Source: Gyrodactylus bullatarudis (Eukaryota > Platyhelminthes > Monogenea > Gyrodactylidea > Gyrodactylidae). Taken from it: DNA of 64,000 nucleotides. How positions within the stretch are numbered: the stretch's first letter is position 1; every line of letters begins with the position of its first letter. A model generated the notes under the pieces. The model ran no database searches. It saw only the letters and a program-made list of their open reading frames with translations, and had not been told where the DNA came from. Below are positions 1 through 9,775 of this stretch, one piece after another. The stretch spans positions 626,069-690,068 of the forward strand of contig SSNU01004331.1 of assembly GCA_012064415.1 (NCBI GenBank), written 5' to 3'. A program made the translations under genes and the position numbers.

Positions 1-216
1 TGAAACGTTAGAAAAACTGTTGAAAAATAAGACACGTTATTAATTTCAGAATATTGTAGAGGTTTCAATAGATGATACTGTCAAATAAGATGAGAAGACT
101 AAAATTTTCATGAAACTTGATTGTTAAAGGGTGACAGTATTGGAAATTTCATTGATCAACATTAAAATAATTAAAAATTGTCATTGAAGATTATTCAGTC
201 TGATTCCTATTTATAG

Positions 217-446
217 ATTTATTTAAAGAATCTAAGGACAAGCTTTCCTTATGTGAAAAACTCCTAAAAGGATACTGTCTAAATGGTCTAGAAATAGAGT
301 ACTTACAAGAAATCTCGAACAAAAATATAACATACAGTAGCTATAGACATGGATCATATTCAAATTCTTTGAGAAGGCTAGTTAATAAAGGAATAACAGA
401 TGGAAACGAATGCTCATATTTGATTTTCAATTCAAGTTCATTCTGA
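217..446 (+). CDS. Possible coding exon of an unrecognised gene
   Basis: An open frame of 75 codons follows a good 3' splice site (TATTTATAG at 208-216) and ends at TGA 444-446. It reads KESKDKLSLCEKLLKGY near the start and SYRHGSYSNSLRRL later, which has ordinary protein composition rather than repeat-like composition. A second frame stays open to TAG at 560-562 after a possible acceptor near 435, so splicing here may be more complex. No domain is recognised and no start codon is seen, so the gene would begin left of the window or in exons I cannot see. It could be chance open frame. Confidence 0.3.
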
Positions 447-1165
447 ATAGTTGCCTGCATATCAAGTTGAAACATATATCAACTGACAGAGTAAATTCAA
501 TACAGGCAATTCGTTCAACTAATCTGGGCTATTTAAAGAATTCATACGTTCTAAGAGAGTAGAAATATCGTTGACTTTGAAAAATGTAACATTTCAAGAG
601 ATAAAGATAAATTTCGAAAAGGTTTTCCTCGATATGTGCTTTATAGCAACAAGAAGGGTAAACATGAACAGTAATGGTAATAATAATAATCTGTAGTTGT
701 GTGTGCATGTTTGGGTGATTTTACATTTAAAGTATGATTAATGGGAGTTTTTATAGACGAAATTACAATGAAGGTAATCTCAGACGATTCTTATTCTATT
801 CTAAACATATTACCAATGTAGTATGATTAACACTATAGTCGGGATGTTAATAGATTTGGTCCCTTCATTATGATTATTATTGGGTTGCGGAAAAAAAATA
901 CTCATGTTTAATGAGATTTTTTATAATCTCCATTCTTTTCTGTACATATTTCTGCCTCTTTTCAAAAATTCTTGAGGTTTTTGAGGAAAAAACGCGTCAA
1001 CAGAATTCAAAACTTCATCTCTTGGGTTGAAGATTTTTAATATATAATTCTTTCAAGTGATGATTTATATTATCAGAGTTATTACTCTAATAATTCTGAT
1101 TACTATAAAAATCACTTATACTTTAAGAAATACTACACCTTTCTCTGCCCTTTCTTTTTCTACAG
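447..1165. other. Gap, no clear gene
   Basis: AT-rich sequence with short AT simple repeats. The first 115 bases continue the second open frame that ends at 562. A long pyrimidine tract at about 1138-1165 leads into the possible exon at 1166. Confidence 0.4.
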
Positions 1166-1287
1166 ATAGGCCAATACAAGTCAGAAGACACCATGGTCAG
1201 GTAGCAAGCCAACAACGTTATAGTCAATCTATGCCAAACAGCACCTCTCTGAAGAACTGGTTGGTTCAAAATTGCATTTATTTATAA
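1166..1287 (+). CDS. Possible 3'-terminal exon, unrecognised
   Basis: A strong acceptor (pyrimidine tract then TTTTTCTACAG ending at 1165) precedes a frame that reads RPIQVRRHHGQVASQQRYSQ and ends with NWLVQNCIYL and TAA at 1285-1287. The composition (Arg, His, Gln, Ser) is protein-like. The preceding exon would have to supply one base to complete the first codon. Another frame across the same exon stops early. It may belong with the possible exon at 217-446. Function is unknown. Confidence 0.3.
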
Positions 1288-1384
1288 TATTTATACATAT
1301 GAATATATAGAATCAGAATACGGACTCTTCAGGAGAATTCAAATAATCTATAAAAAGGATCATGGTCCAAAACCTAGTTAGTGT

Positions 1385-1840
1385 TAATGAAGATGGGAAT
1401 TTATGATTTTTACAAAATTATCTATGTTTCACCAAGAAATCGAGTTTGATCAAAATGAAATTTAAAAAAAATTAATTTTAAAAGATATTTTTACATATTC
1501 GAACCTAATAGGAGTTAGAAAATAAAGTCAAAGAAATAAAACATGCTAAATCTGATCGTGTGAAAATCGAATTTTAACTTTTTAATCATTTAGCCTACTT
1601 GAAAATCGATGAAATCTTTGATGTTTCAAGATCTTTGAAAAATGACGAATTAATCTAAAATATAAGGGTTAGAACCGGTTTTCTTGTCTTATAGTGCTCA
1701 CTTTAAAATGGGCAAAAATTTTCAACTCAATTTCAGAAAAATGTGAATTTGGTGAGATTGGAAATGGTACATCTTTTTCAAGAACCCAATTAGTTTGATT
1801 TCAATGTTTTTATAGAAATATCAAGTCTAAATCTTCTTTT
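1385..1840. repeat. One-armed copy of the hairpin repeat family
   Basis: The stretch starts with GAAGATGGGAATTTATGATT and continues with the arm sequence seen at 49440-49700, including CTACTTGAAAATCGATGAAA near 1600. Only one arm is present, so this is a truncated copy of the foldback family described at 7120, 17150, 20017, 30850, 39748 and 49440. Confidence 0.6.
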
Positions 1841-2285
1841 TTTTCTCACTGACTCCGAGAAGAATTGATTGTTCTCCCTTGGATAAGGGAATAATAATTA
1901 TAGAGTAACAATTTTGTGTGCCGTCAAAGAATATAATAGTTTTTTGTCGTAAAAAAAGAAGAGAGAAGAAGATGAAGACTATATACTCTAAAAAAATAAA
2001 ACGTGATGATTCCTAATTATTATTATCGTCATTTTTGGAGAGATGAATTTCCATCGACACGGAAAATTTATTGTAGGGAAGAATTCATCCCTTGAGTTTA
2101 TCGGTAATGTCTATTGCCTTTTCAGTTGAGCAGCGAGGAGGACAGATTCTGAAAGCATTTCTGGTCTCAAGTTAAAAATACAGATTTTCTGTTGAATAAA
2201 AGGAGACATTTTCAATGAATATTAAGATTAAACGTAGATTTAATTGGAATATATAACAAACCATTTTCCAAAGTATCTTCCAGAG
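1841..2285. other. Gap, no gene seen
   Basis: AT-rich sequence with short poly-A and poly-T runs. I see no coding frame, RNA gene or clear repeat family. Confidence 0.4.
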
Positions 2286-2460
2286 GTTTCGGTACTCAAG
2301 AACCTTTTTCAGTGGATGAGACGCTTGTAACCTAAACTCTCTTCAATTTTAACTAGTTATGGACCAATAGGAATACCAAGGTTTTTTGATAAAATTGAAG
2401 AAAGTTCAAGTTACTAGCGTCTCATCCACTGAAAAAGGTGCTTGACTACCTCAGTACTGA
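2286..2460. mobile_element. Short hairpin MITE
   Basis: Two arms of about 60-70 bases form an imperfect inverted repeat. The core TTTTTCAGTGGATGAGACGC at about 2304-2323 is repeated in reverse complement at about 2417-2436, and the arms extend inward to CTTCAATTTTA. The loop is about 35 bases. There is no coding capacity. Such structures are typical of MITEs, but no target-site duplication is obvious. Confidence 0.6.
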
Positions 2461-3104
2461 GATATTGTGAAGACACTTTGTAATACGTATTTGTATTAAT
2501 AAAAATGACCAAGATAAAAAAGTAAATATAGCCCACGAGTTAGTGGCTATTTTTTGTATATGAAAAAAGGTGAATTCAAATCCAGAGTAGAAAACCAGAG
2601 AGGAAATTATTACATATTTAAGGGAGAAATGAAGCTAAAATCCGGTCCAGAGAAAACAATAAGGAGCGAATTATCATATGAGTGAATGTGAATTTACGTG
2701 AGCTGTTGTGTATTGGGAGATTTTGGGGAAATTGAATTTCAGTCATGCCTAAAAAGGAATAATGATTTAAGAAACTAAACCATTATGGAGATACCAATAT
2801 TGTTTTTTTCTATCTGATTTAATTTGGGTTTTATCGGCCAAAGACTAGCAACTAGAGACAGACTACTAATATTTTTCACCAAATAATTGGAGAATTAAGC
2901 CTGTTCCCCCGACAATAATAATTTACAATTGAGAAAGAAATAGTAAAAATTTAAGAAATGAGAGTAGATGCAGGCTAAAAAAAAAACCAAAACTCTCCAA
3001 CAATGGAGAGAAAAGGGAAAAAGCTCACATGGACCAGGGTAGTTGAAAACTAAAGGAATATAGTTTTTCTCAACACTTGAAGTTAGTTCTAATATTGACC
3101 CAAG
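2461..3104. other. Gap, no gene seen
   Basis: AT-rich sequence. Nothing coding or structured was recognised. Confidence 0.35.
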
Positions 3105-3782
3105 TTTGAATCAGTATGTTTAAAAGTAGTAAAAGTTTTTAGTCAGTAATTGCATTGTTAAATGTGTGATTATTTTTTATAGTATCTAGCCACACATCTG
3201 ATGTTTTGTTCAAAAATCAGAGGAATTTTCAACTTGAGATTAATATTTGTTATTTTTTAGTCTAATTAATATGTAAATACTGTAAAGATAGTTGGTGTGT
3301 TCCTTTTCTCCTCACATTTTCAGTTTTATATGTATATGGAAGATGTTTTTGTCCTTGCGAACTCTTTATTTAAGACACTTTTATCAGTCTTTCAACAGAG
3401 TAGGATTTGTAGCTAGGTCCTAAAAAGTCATCTCAAATGATTTACAGATTTTACACTTGCAGCAGGTATATAGAACGTGTCGGAAGTGAGTGACATTGAT
3501 GAAAAGTTCGTCCAATTTCTGCAACCTTATGAATCGAGTTTTTGATCATTCACTTCAGAGGTTGAGCATTTTGAAGAATTTGGAAGATAAATCATGTTTT
3601 CTTTATTTCAAAATGATTAACTTTTATGTTTGCTGAAGAACATCTTTATGAATTTAAAATTCCTTTATTTTAAACAAAACATCATATGTGTGGCTAGATA
3701 CTACAAAAATAATCACACGTTTGAGAATGCAATTACTGACTAAAAACTTATAATACTTTATTTGTAAACATACTGATTCAAA
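3105..3782. mobile_element. Foldback/MITE element with about 110-bp terminal inverted repeats
   Basis: The left arm (3105-3212) begins TTTGAATCAGTATGTTTA and runs through GTATCTAGCCACACATCTGA. The right arm (3673-3782) is its reverse complement with a few mismatches and ends TAAACATACTGATTCAAA. The 460-base interior has no long open frame. The length (678 bp) and lack of coding sequence suggest a non-autonomous DNA transposon. The family differs from the other foldback elements here. Confidence 0.7.
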
Positions 3783-4589
3783 GGTTATACTGTAACAAGA
3801 AGGGATGTTATTTCTGAAAGAGAGGATTTACTCCAAACATTCGTCCTTTTATCTGGTGATTTCAGATGAGTAACAGATTCTGCTTACCTGAAAATATGTC
3901 AAAAAGATTAACCTACAAACTGTTGTCTTTCTATGATTAAAGTAGAGTTCTATAAACATGACTGTGTTGTGTGAGTAGAATATTCTTAAAAATCGACATT
4001 CAATCTGAGGATATATATTTCTTTTCAACTGATCAATAACTGATAACTGGATATCTATATGGATTTGTGTATACATCATTTATTAGGCTAAATTCTCCCA
4101 TCAATTAAAGATTTATTTACCAGGTATATTTTTATATACATTTGTGAGAAAAAAATCCTCTCAGAATTTCTGTAGCTTGAGGTATATTAGAAGAACATTG
4201 TCAGAGAGAGTGAGAGGGAGATGGATAAAACTACAAGTCTAAATACAGTTTATAGAGGGAATTGTGAATGTGTTTAGGGAAATGTGTCTTGTTTTTTATT
4301 CTATAGGATATCCACACAGTGAGATGTGTAGTAGAAACATATTGCATAAATACATATGTTGACCGGATGTTGAGAATCGCATTTTTTATTCCATAAAAAC
4401 TGTAGTCTAGATGGAAATTTCAGCTATCCCTCTAGAACTAAATAGAAATATGTATAATTCAGAGACTTTACTTGATCAAGTTGATCAAGTGTAAATAAAG
4501 TTGGCAGAAATTAAGTGCAACAGTGCGGCTATGAAATATCGATATTGAGTAAAAATAATACAAGATAACGTTTAGTTTATATATGTTAG
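3783..4589. other. Gap, no gene seen
   Basis: AT-rich sequence with a GA-rich tract near 4205. A short minus-strand frame at 3849-4079 has no protein-like features and is not called. Confidence 0.35.
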
Positions 4590-5314
4590 AGTGAATCCGT
4601 GTCCTCCAGTGATTTACGAATTCACTAGTAATTCCGAGGAATCCCTAATAACAACTAGTAATTCCGTAGAATTTCGAATTAATTTTTTTTTTTTCATGAA
4701 TTTTTGAGATAGGTTATCATTACTAAGATTATTAAAATTTAATTTTCTTCGAATCTTATATTTAAAGAAATTTATTTATTTCTACAACCTAAGCTACTAT
4801 GGCAACGTGGACCTCTATTAAGAAAAATATCCAAAATGACATCAAAATCTTCATTAGCTGTTTTTGTTTTGAGAGGTCGCAACTGAATGAACTTGGTGAA
4901 ATGATCTTGATAAACAAGAATGAATTTATAATCCTTGTCTGTGACAAGATTGTATATCAATGAGATCTATTTGGACTCTTTCATTGTGTTTAGATAATAC
5001 AATGGGATGAGAGACTTCACCTTTTTTCTTCATTTTAAGATTTTTCTGGCAAGTTAAACATAATTTCAGATATTGTGCAATTTGATCAAATGTAATACTG
5101 AAATAAAGATTATCCAGGGACTTTTTCAAAATTTTCAATTCTTCAAATAATGAATTAAAAAATTTTCAATGTTTTATCTGTTTTTGAAATAATCGCGGAA
5201 TTACTAGTCCCTATTAGGAATTCCTCGGAATAACTAGTGAATTCGTAAATCGAGTTTACGGAATAACTAGCCTTTTAGTGGTTCCGTGGAATCCCTGGAG
5301 GACACGGATTCACT
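4590..5314 (-). mobile_element. TIR element carrying a broken integrase
   Basis: Inverted termini begin AGTGAATCCGTGTCCTCCAG on the left (4590-4609) and match the reverse complement of 5295-5314. Homology continues inward for about 90-120 bases, with repeated ACTAGTAATTCCG-like motifs in both arms. The left arm lacks about 45 bases present in the right arm. Between the arms, on the minus strand, lies integrase-like coding sequence. The combination resembles cut-and-paste transposons with retroviral-type integrases (Ginger-like), but the termini do not match the ends I remember for Ginger. No target-site duplication is clear. Confidence 0.65.
4772..5138 (-). pseudogene. Integrase-like pseudogene inside the TIR element
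   Basis: Two overlapping minus-strand frames are joined by a frameshift near 4950. The upstream one has CLTCQKN (second half of an integrase zinc-binding module) and ERVQIDLID, which resembles the first-Asp region of the integrase core. The downstream one reads YKFILVYQDHFTKFIQLRPL, a signature I know from KRBA2/SCAND3-type integrases in animal genomes. The reading ends shortly after DVILDIF, so the second Asp and the Glu of the DDE core are missing. It is therefore broken twice, by the frameshift and by the 3' truncation. Host domestication is unlikely given these breaks. Confidence 0.7.
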
Positions 5315-6439
5315 GTATTGCAAATTTCTTAGAGATGGGAAATTCGAGTCTTGAATAAAAACAATTTGCTATCCATGACAATTGAGAACAAATTTCGATC
5401 AATTTCCTTCTTGTTAAAAATGATAAATGACATTTAATTTTATAGGGAAAATAGACACTTTCTTGTTTCTCGAGTCATTCACACTGCAAAAGAAACGTAT
5501 ATAAGCACCAATGGAATGAACCAAGAAGTTGAATAACACAACAAACACAGCGCATAGCTGTAGGAGAGAGCAATCTCAAAACTACTTCCACTCCATTAAG
5601 TGAAGCTAAGATTTTTATTTATTGCAAAATTCAGTTACACACACAAAATGAGGAAGCAAGAGGGAACTGGGAGTAGAGAGAGATAGATTTTTAATTCCTC
5701 TGGGATGAATAAATTTTTTGGATAACTCAAAAAATACTGCTCAATAGACTGAACTTACATTGTATTGGGAATATGGTTTAGTGTACAATGCCAGTCTGTT
5801 ATTATTATTATTATTGGTTATTAATGCAACATAAGTCTTGAGAGGTTTCTTGAGAAATTTAACCCTTAATTTAATTAGTCACTTTTTCTAGTGATGATTC
5901 TAGATCTGATCAAAAAAGAAAATCAGGATAGGTATTCTCTGGTGGTGCTAAATTCAGGTTCGCGTATACCCACTTGCTGAGGTCGGAAGAAAAGATCAAA
6001 TAGATTTTGATTTGTAAAGTCAAGGCTGGCATTTGAGTAGAAGAGCAAGAGAGAATTATTTTCTTTCCTTTTCTACTAGCTGAAGAGTTGGTCTTAAATC
6101 AATCAGATGACTACGTCAGCTTAAATCATGTCGATGGAATTAATCTTGGATATTTGCGTGCTCATCCCACATAGTCCCACACACCACCCACTCTCATGAG
6201 CTGGGTTGTAATAAAGGCAAAAGTAAAATTTATAGAAAAGAAAAGAAAGACAAGAGGAGTTAACTCAAGAGGAAATTGGAAAATAATAAATATTGGATGA
6301 TTATTTTATAGACGAATATTTAATAATATTCTTTTCTTCAAAATATTCAATCTTTCCAATGTGATTTAATCAAATGGAGAATGGATTAGATGAATAGGAA
6401 AATTGAGAACTCTTATTGAAGTAGTTTAATATAGTTGAA
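5315..6439. other. Gap, no gene seen
   Basis: AT-rich intergenic sequence with a short ATT repeat near 5800. It contains no recognisable coding, RNA or mobile-element signal. Confidence 0.35.
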
Positions 6440-7010
6440 TACTAATGAATAGTGCAGCACCTATACTTACAAAGGTTGCTAGAATTATTTCGTTCTAGTT
6501 GCTTAGGTAATATATCCCTCAGGAACGCCTTATTTGATAATGGATTAGCCCATGTCGCTAAATGTTACAGCTTACTAATGGATCCCACCGAGACTGGTAC
6601 GAAAAAAAATCACAAAGCATTTAGAAATAATCCAAGTCCTCATTTGGACTAGTCAGTATGCCACAACCTGGGACCTAGGATCTCTCGCATTGTAGTCCAA
6701 TGCTCAATCCACTCGTCCAACATCCCATGCAACTCGGATTATTTCTATATGCTCTGGCGTACCCTAAGGTTTTTCTAACTAATGCATGGTGCAGCATCTA
6801 TACTTACAAAGGTTACTATTTCGTTCTAGGTGCTTACGTAATAAATCCCACAGTTGAATACTGCTTTACAGTATGGAATCCCGAATGGGATAAATGGTCA
6901 AAGAAAATCCAGACTACATATGAAAGATTCATACGCCGACTCTCAACCACATTCCAGACCGACCTGAAATTACCTAAAAACTTTTCAAGACTAAGAAAAG
7001 AGAGTTAAAG
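6440..7010 (+). pseudogene. Decayed LINE reverse-transcriptase tail, interrupted by a SINE
   Basis: The frame at about 6850-7008 reads PTVEYCFTVWNPEWDKWSKK followed by YERFIRRL, which fits the conserved C-terminal region downstream of the reverse transcriptase in Jockey/CR1-type LINEs (LEYCSTVWNP...RRFTRRL). A 70-base segment at about 6451-6520 (GCAGCACCTATACTTACAAA) recurs at about 6791-6855, so part is duplicated around a SINE-like insertion on the minus strand. No endonuclease or catalytic motif is present. Another fragment of the same tail lies at 9385-9465. Confidence 0.5.
6615..6726 (-). mobile_element. tRNA-derived SINE copy with a decayed hammerhead motif
   Basis: Read on the minus strand, TGGACGAGTGG (709-719 of the 6.0 kb block, i.e. 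6709-6719) resembles a pol III A box. It is followed by a degenerate B-box region GATCCTAGGTCCCAGG, then CATACTGACTA and a perfect 4-bp stem GTCC/GGAC at 6636-6649. This is the same order as in the copy at 12207-12312. The hammerhead core is damaged here: CTGANGA has become CTGACTA, and the GAAA position reads TTGG. Confidence 0.45.
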
Positions 7011-7119
7011 ACGCTCATTCTCATTAAATCTTCACCACTATAGTATACTCTAATCGATAGGGTTTACGCAATAATATCCCAGAATTTGGTCAAATAAAAA
7101 AGCTTGCCATATTTAAAAA

Positions 7120-7648
7120 AGCTAATTGATTTAAAGTTGGGAATCTATGATTTTTACAGAAATCTAGATATTTTCATCAAGAATTGGAATTTTCTAAAGA
7201 TATTTTGCAATCTTACTCATGTTGCCCCCTTTTACCAGTTGAACAAAAAATTCTAAAAAAAAATATTTTCATGAAAAATATGGCCATTTCTCAAATTTCA
7301 ATTTGGCGCCAAAATCCCATTTTTTCAAACTTTGAACCGAAAATTTTCATTGATTTGAAAGTTGGAGGCTGATCAAAAGAGGTTTTTTAGGATCGAGATT
7401 AGACAAGAAAATCAATTCGACTGAATCTTATCTGATGCATAGTCTTATTCTCGTTTGGGAGCGGAATTCCGATTTTTTGATCATTTTCACTACTTGAGAA
7501 TCAATGAAATTTCGATAACTCGAAACCTCTTAAAAATGAGGTAACTGTCAGATTCAACATGAGTAAGATTCCAAAATATCTTTAGAAAATTCGAATTCTT
7601 GATGAAAATATCTAGATTTCTGTAAAAATCATAGATTCCCAATTTCAT
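7120..7648. mobile_element. Hairpin-family foldback element, copy 1
   Basis: The left end reads GCTAATTGATTTAAAGTTGG followed by GAATCTATGATTTTTACAG. The right end is the reverse complement and ends ATAGATTCCCAATTT. Outer arms of about 90 bases (7131-7223 and 7557-7642) pair. The interior carries the family's landmarks, TTTGGCGCCAAAATCCCATT near 7303 and a second, partly paired inner region. Reading frames across the arms are artefacts of the repeat. Confidence 0.75.
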
Positions 7649-8809
7649 ACAAGAAGAAGAGTTATTTAATTTTTATAAAGATAACATATGATTTTGTTAA
7701 ATAAATAATTATTATTTTAACCTGTACCTGATGAAAACACAAATGCTATTCCGAAGAATTTGTGATTTTGAACAAAAATTTTTCTATCCTGAATAATGTC
7801 CAAGTATGTCGATAGAATGAAGCCTTCCTATATTTAGGCCTTATCTAGGGATGCTAGAGAGACTTTTCCTATTTATCTTATAGTAGCTCAAGTCAAATCT
7901 CAAATGGCTAACAAATGATGACCCCTAATAAGGGTGAAACATGAATCCGAGAAAGAACATCATTTTCATGATCTAATTGGTTTCCAATAAAAGAGTCTAA
8001 GCGGAGTCAAAGGGAGAAGAGAAATCTACACTCTGTTCAATCTATAGAGAATGATACATCTTTCATAATGAAAAATTAAAATGAAAAAAAATCAAAAATA
8101 AACTACAGTGGGAGATGTGTTTGGAATCTAATGAAAAAAGATTGAATCAAATTACTTCGAAAAAAGTGTACATAAATTGGATGTATCATACGACGTAATG
8201 CCACTCTGCTCTGTACTACTACTACTACAGTTTGAGTTTTTTTGAAATCTTCCCCACTCACTCTTTCTTCACTTCTTCGTCAAGCTCATGGAATAGAGAT
8301 GTTCCATTATTGAATTAGAAAATAGAAGGGGTGAGAGAGGAGGAAAATTACCACATACACACACACACACACACACCCCCACCAATACACACACATTCGC
8401 ATTGGCATGAGGGGTGAGAAAAAATTTGAATTTCGTAGAAATAACACACAAAACAGAGAGAGATAGAGAGAGAATTGTTTGCCATTAGGAAATTCGATAA
8501 CACCACAGAGCAAAAAGAGGAAAAGAACAAATTTGAGATAATTTACAAGATGAGCTGTTTTTTTATCAATGAATTATGAGATCTGATTAAGTTGTTTGGA
8601 TAAAGGGCGGAAGTTTTTCCTGTCATTTGATTTTCTTGTTTTCTTTCTCGGTGGAAAGTTTAGAAAAAGGAATTTTCACTGCTATTTATGTGAAATGGAA
8701 GATAATTTACTGAACTTGAATTATCTCTCGTGTAATTGATGTTAGTATTTCTGTATTTAATGATTAAGTTGGTCGTTGTGCAGTTGGGACTGTGTAGCAA
8801 ATTTTGAAA
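7649..8809. other. Gap with microsatellites, no gene seen
   Basis: Contains an (AC)n tract at about 8357-8376 and GA-rich tracts near 8457-8472. Reading frames over these tracts on the minus strand are low-complexity shadows. A CAG acceptor-like site at 8781-8783 may end a 5' non-coding intron of the next gene. Confidence 0.5.
8357..8376. repeat. (AC)n microsatellite
   Basis: About ten AC units in an uninterrupted run, followed by a C-rich stretch and more CA units. Confidence 0.9.
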
Positions 8810-9125
8810 ATGAACAAGAAATTGAAATTCAACTCCCAAAAGATCAGATTTAGAGAAATTGATATCCTCCGAATTTCAAATCAGTAAAATCGAAATTCGA
8901 AAAATTACCATATTTTTCTTTTTAATAGTTTTTTTTCCTTTGAATGGTAGTAGGCAAGACGTTAAGTTAGAAGTTTCCCTTGAAAATTATGTCCCAAAAG
9001 AATCCAAAGTAATCTCCTTGAAAGAAGCTGACTCGGAGATTATCATGCTCTGTGACGCCGAAAATCTGAAGGAGTCGGAACTTGAATGTTACAAAATAAA
9101 TAACATTCCCCAAAATATATATTGA
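8810..9125 (+). CDS. Small two-exon gene, unrecognised product of 82 aa
   Basis: Exon 1 runs 8810-8883 (ATG at 8810, starting MNKKLKFNSQKIRF). Exon 2 runs 8951-9125 (RQDVKLEVSLENYVPKESK to NNIPQNIY, stop TGA at 9123-9125). The 67-bp intron has CA/GTAAAA at its 5' end and a pyrimidine tract before GGTAG at its 3' end. Joining completes a codon and removes stops that block every unspliced reading. An AATAAA signal lies at 9205-9210, about 80 bases past the stop. The protein is basic at the N-terminus, acidic in its second half (KEADSEIIMLCDAENLKESE), has two Cys, and shows no signal peptide or membrane segment in the spliced form. No family is recognised. An acceptor-like site at 8781-8783 suggests an upstream non-coding exon. 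Confidence 0.5.
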
Positions 9126-9384
9126 TTACAGTTTAGACTGAGACAAGAAAGATAATCCCAAAATGTCTGTATTGATTTGAGGAGATTCTTTCACCACCAG
9201 AGCAAATAAACTGGATAAATTTATCATTCATTTCCTTTCCAAAAAAAGTAATCACAGGAGGAAGAAACTAAGATCACAGTGTGTGTGTGTGGGTGTGAAA
9301 GAGGAAAATATATTTGGTCATTTTCATAGCTAACTAACTAATGAGGGTTAAGAAAAAATGAAGAAATAGACAAAGGTCTATTTG

Positions 9385-9470
9385 AATCTATTGGAAGAAG
9401 ATTTCATACGCCTGCTATCGATCACATTTTAGACTGATCTGAAATTACCTAAAAACTATTAATCTTATTA
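9385..9470 (+). pseudogene. LINE tail fragment
   Basis: The stretch from GATTTCATACGCCTGCTATC to CTGAAATTACCTAAAAACTA is a diverged copy of 6923-6985, part of the LINE C-terminal region. It is too short and broken to be functional. Confidence 0.5.
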
Positions 9471-9479
9471 AACCACGAG

Positions 9480-9775
9480 TGTTCCCCGATGGAAATGAAT
9501 GAACTTTGAGCAACAGCGGGTCATGTATGGTACAGGTTACTTTCTCAAGCCATAATTATGTTTTAAAGAAACTAAAAATAGTTTAATATAAATACCAAGC
9601 CGGTGTAATAGTCTGATGAGACCTGGTGAAATATAAGCTTATTCACTAAATATTCACTCCACTTCTAATTTCTCATAAAGATATCTTCTTCATCAAGTAT
9701 TATATATTAGAAGAAGCTCGGCACTATTTTTACTATAGTTTATTGAGAAGTTACGACTATTTAAGAATGACTTAC
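9480..9775. repeat. Dispersed repeat, copy related to 22440-22580
   Basis: GTTTTAAAGAAACTAAAAAT and then TAGTTTATTGAGAAGTTACG followed by GACTATTTAAGAATG recur with changes inside the piggyBac-type MITE at 22389-22921. This copy carries an extra insertion between the two blocks and lacks the clear TTAA ends. Confidence 0.5.

Noticed and set aside
8269..8530. Three minus-strand frames with Cys/Val repeats
   Set aside because: They are translations of the (AC)n microsatellite.
9614..9640. CTGATGAGACC...GAAATA as a second hammerhead
   Set aside because: The bases between the core words cannot form a helix II with a loop, and no helix I partners were found.
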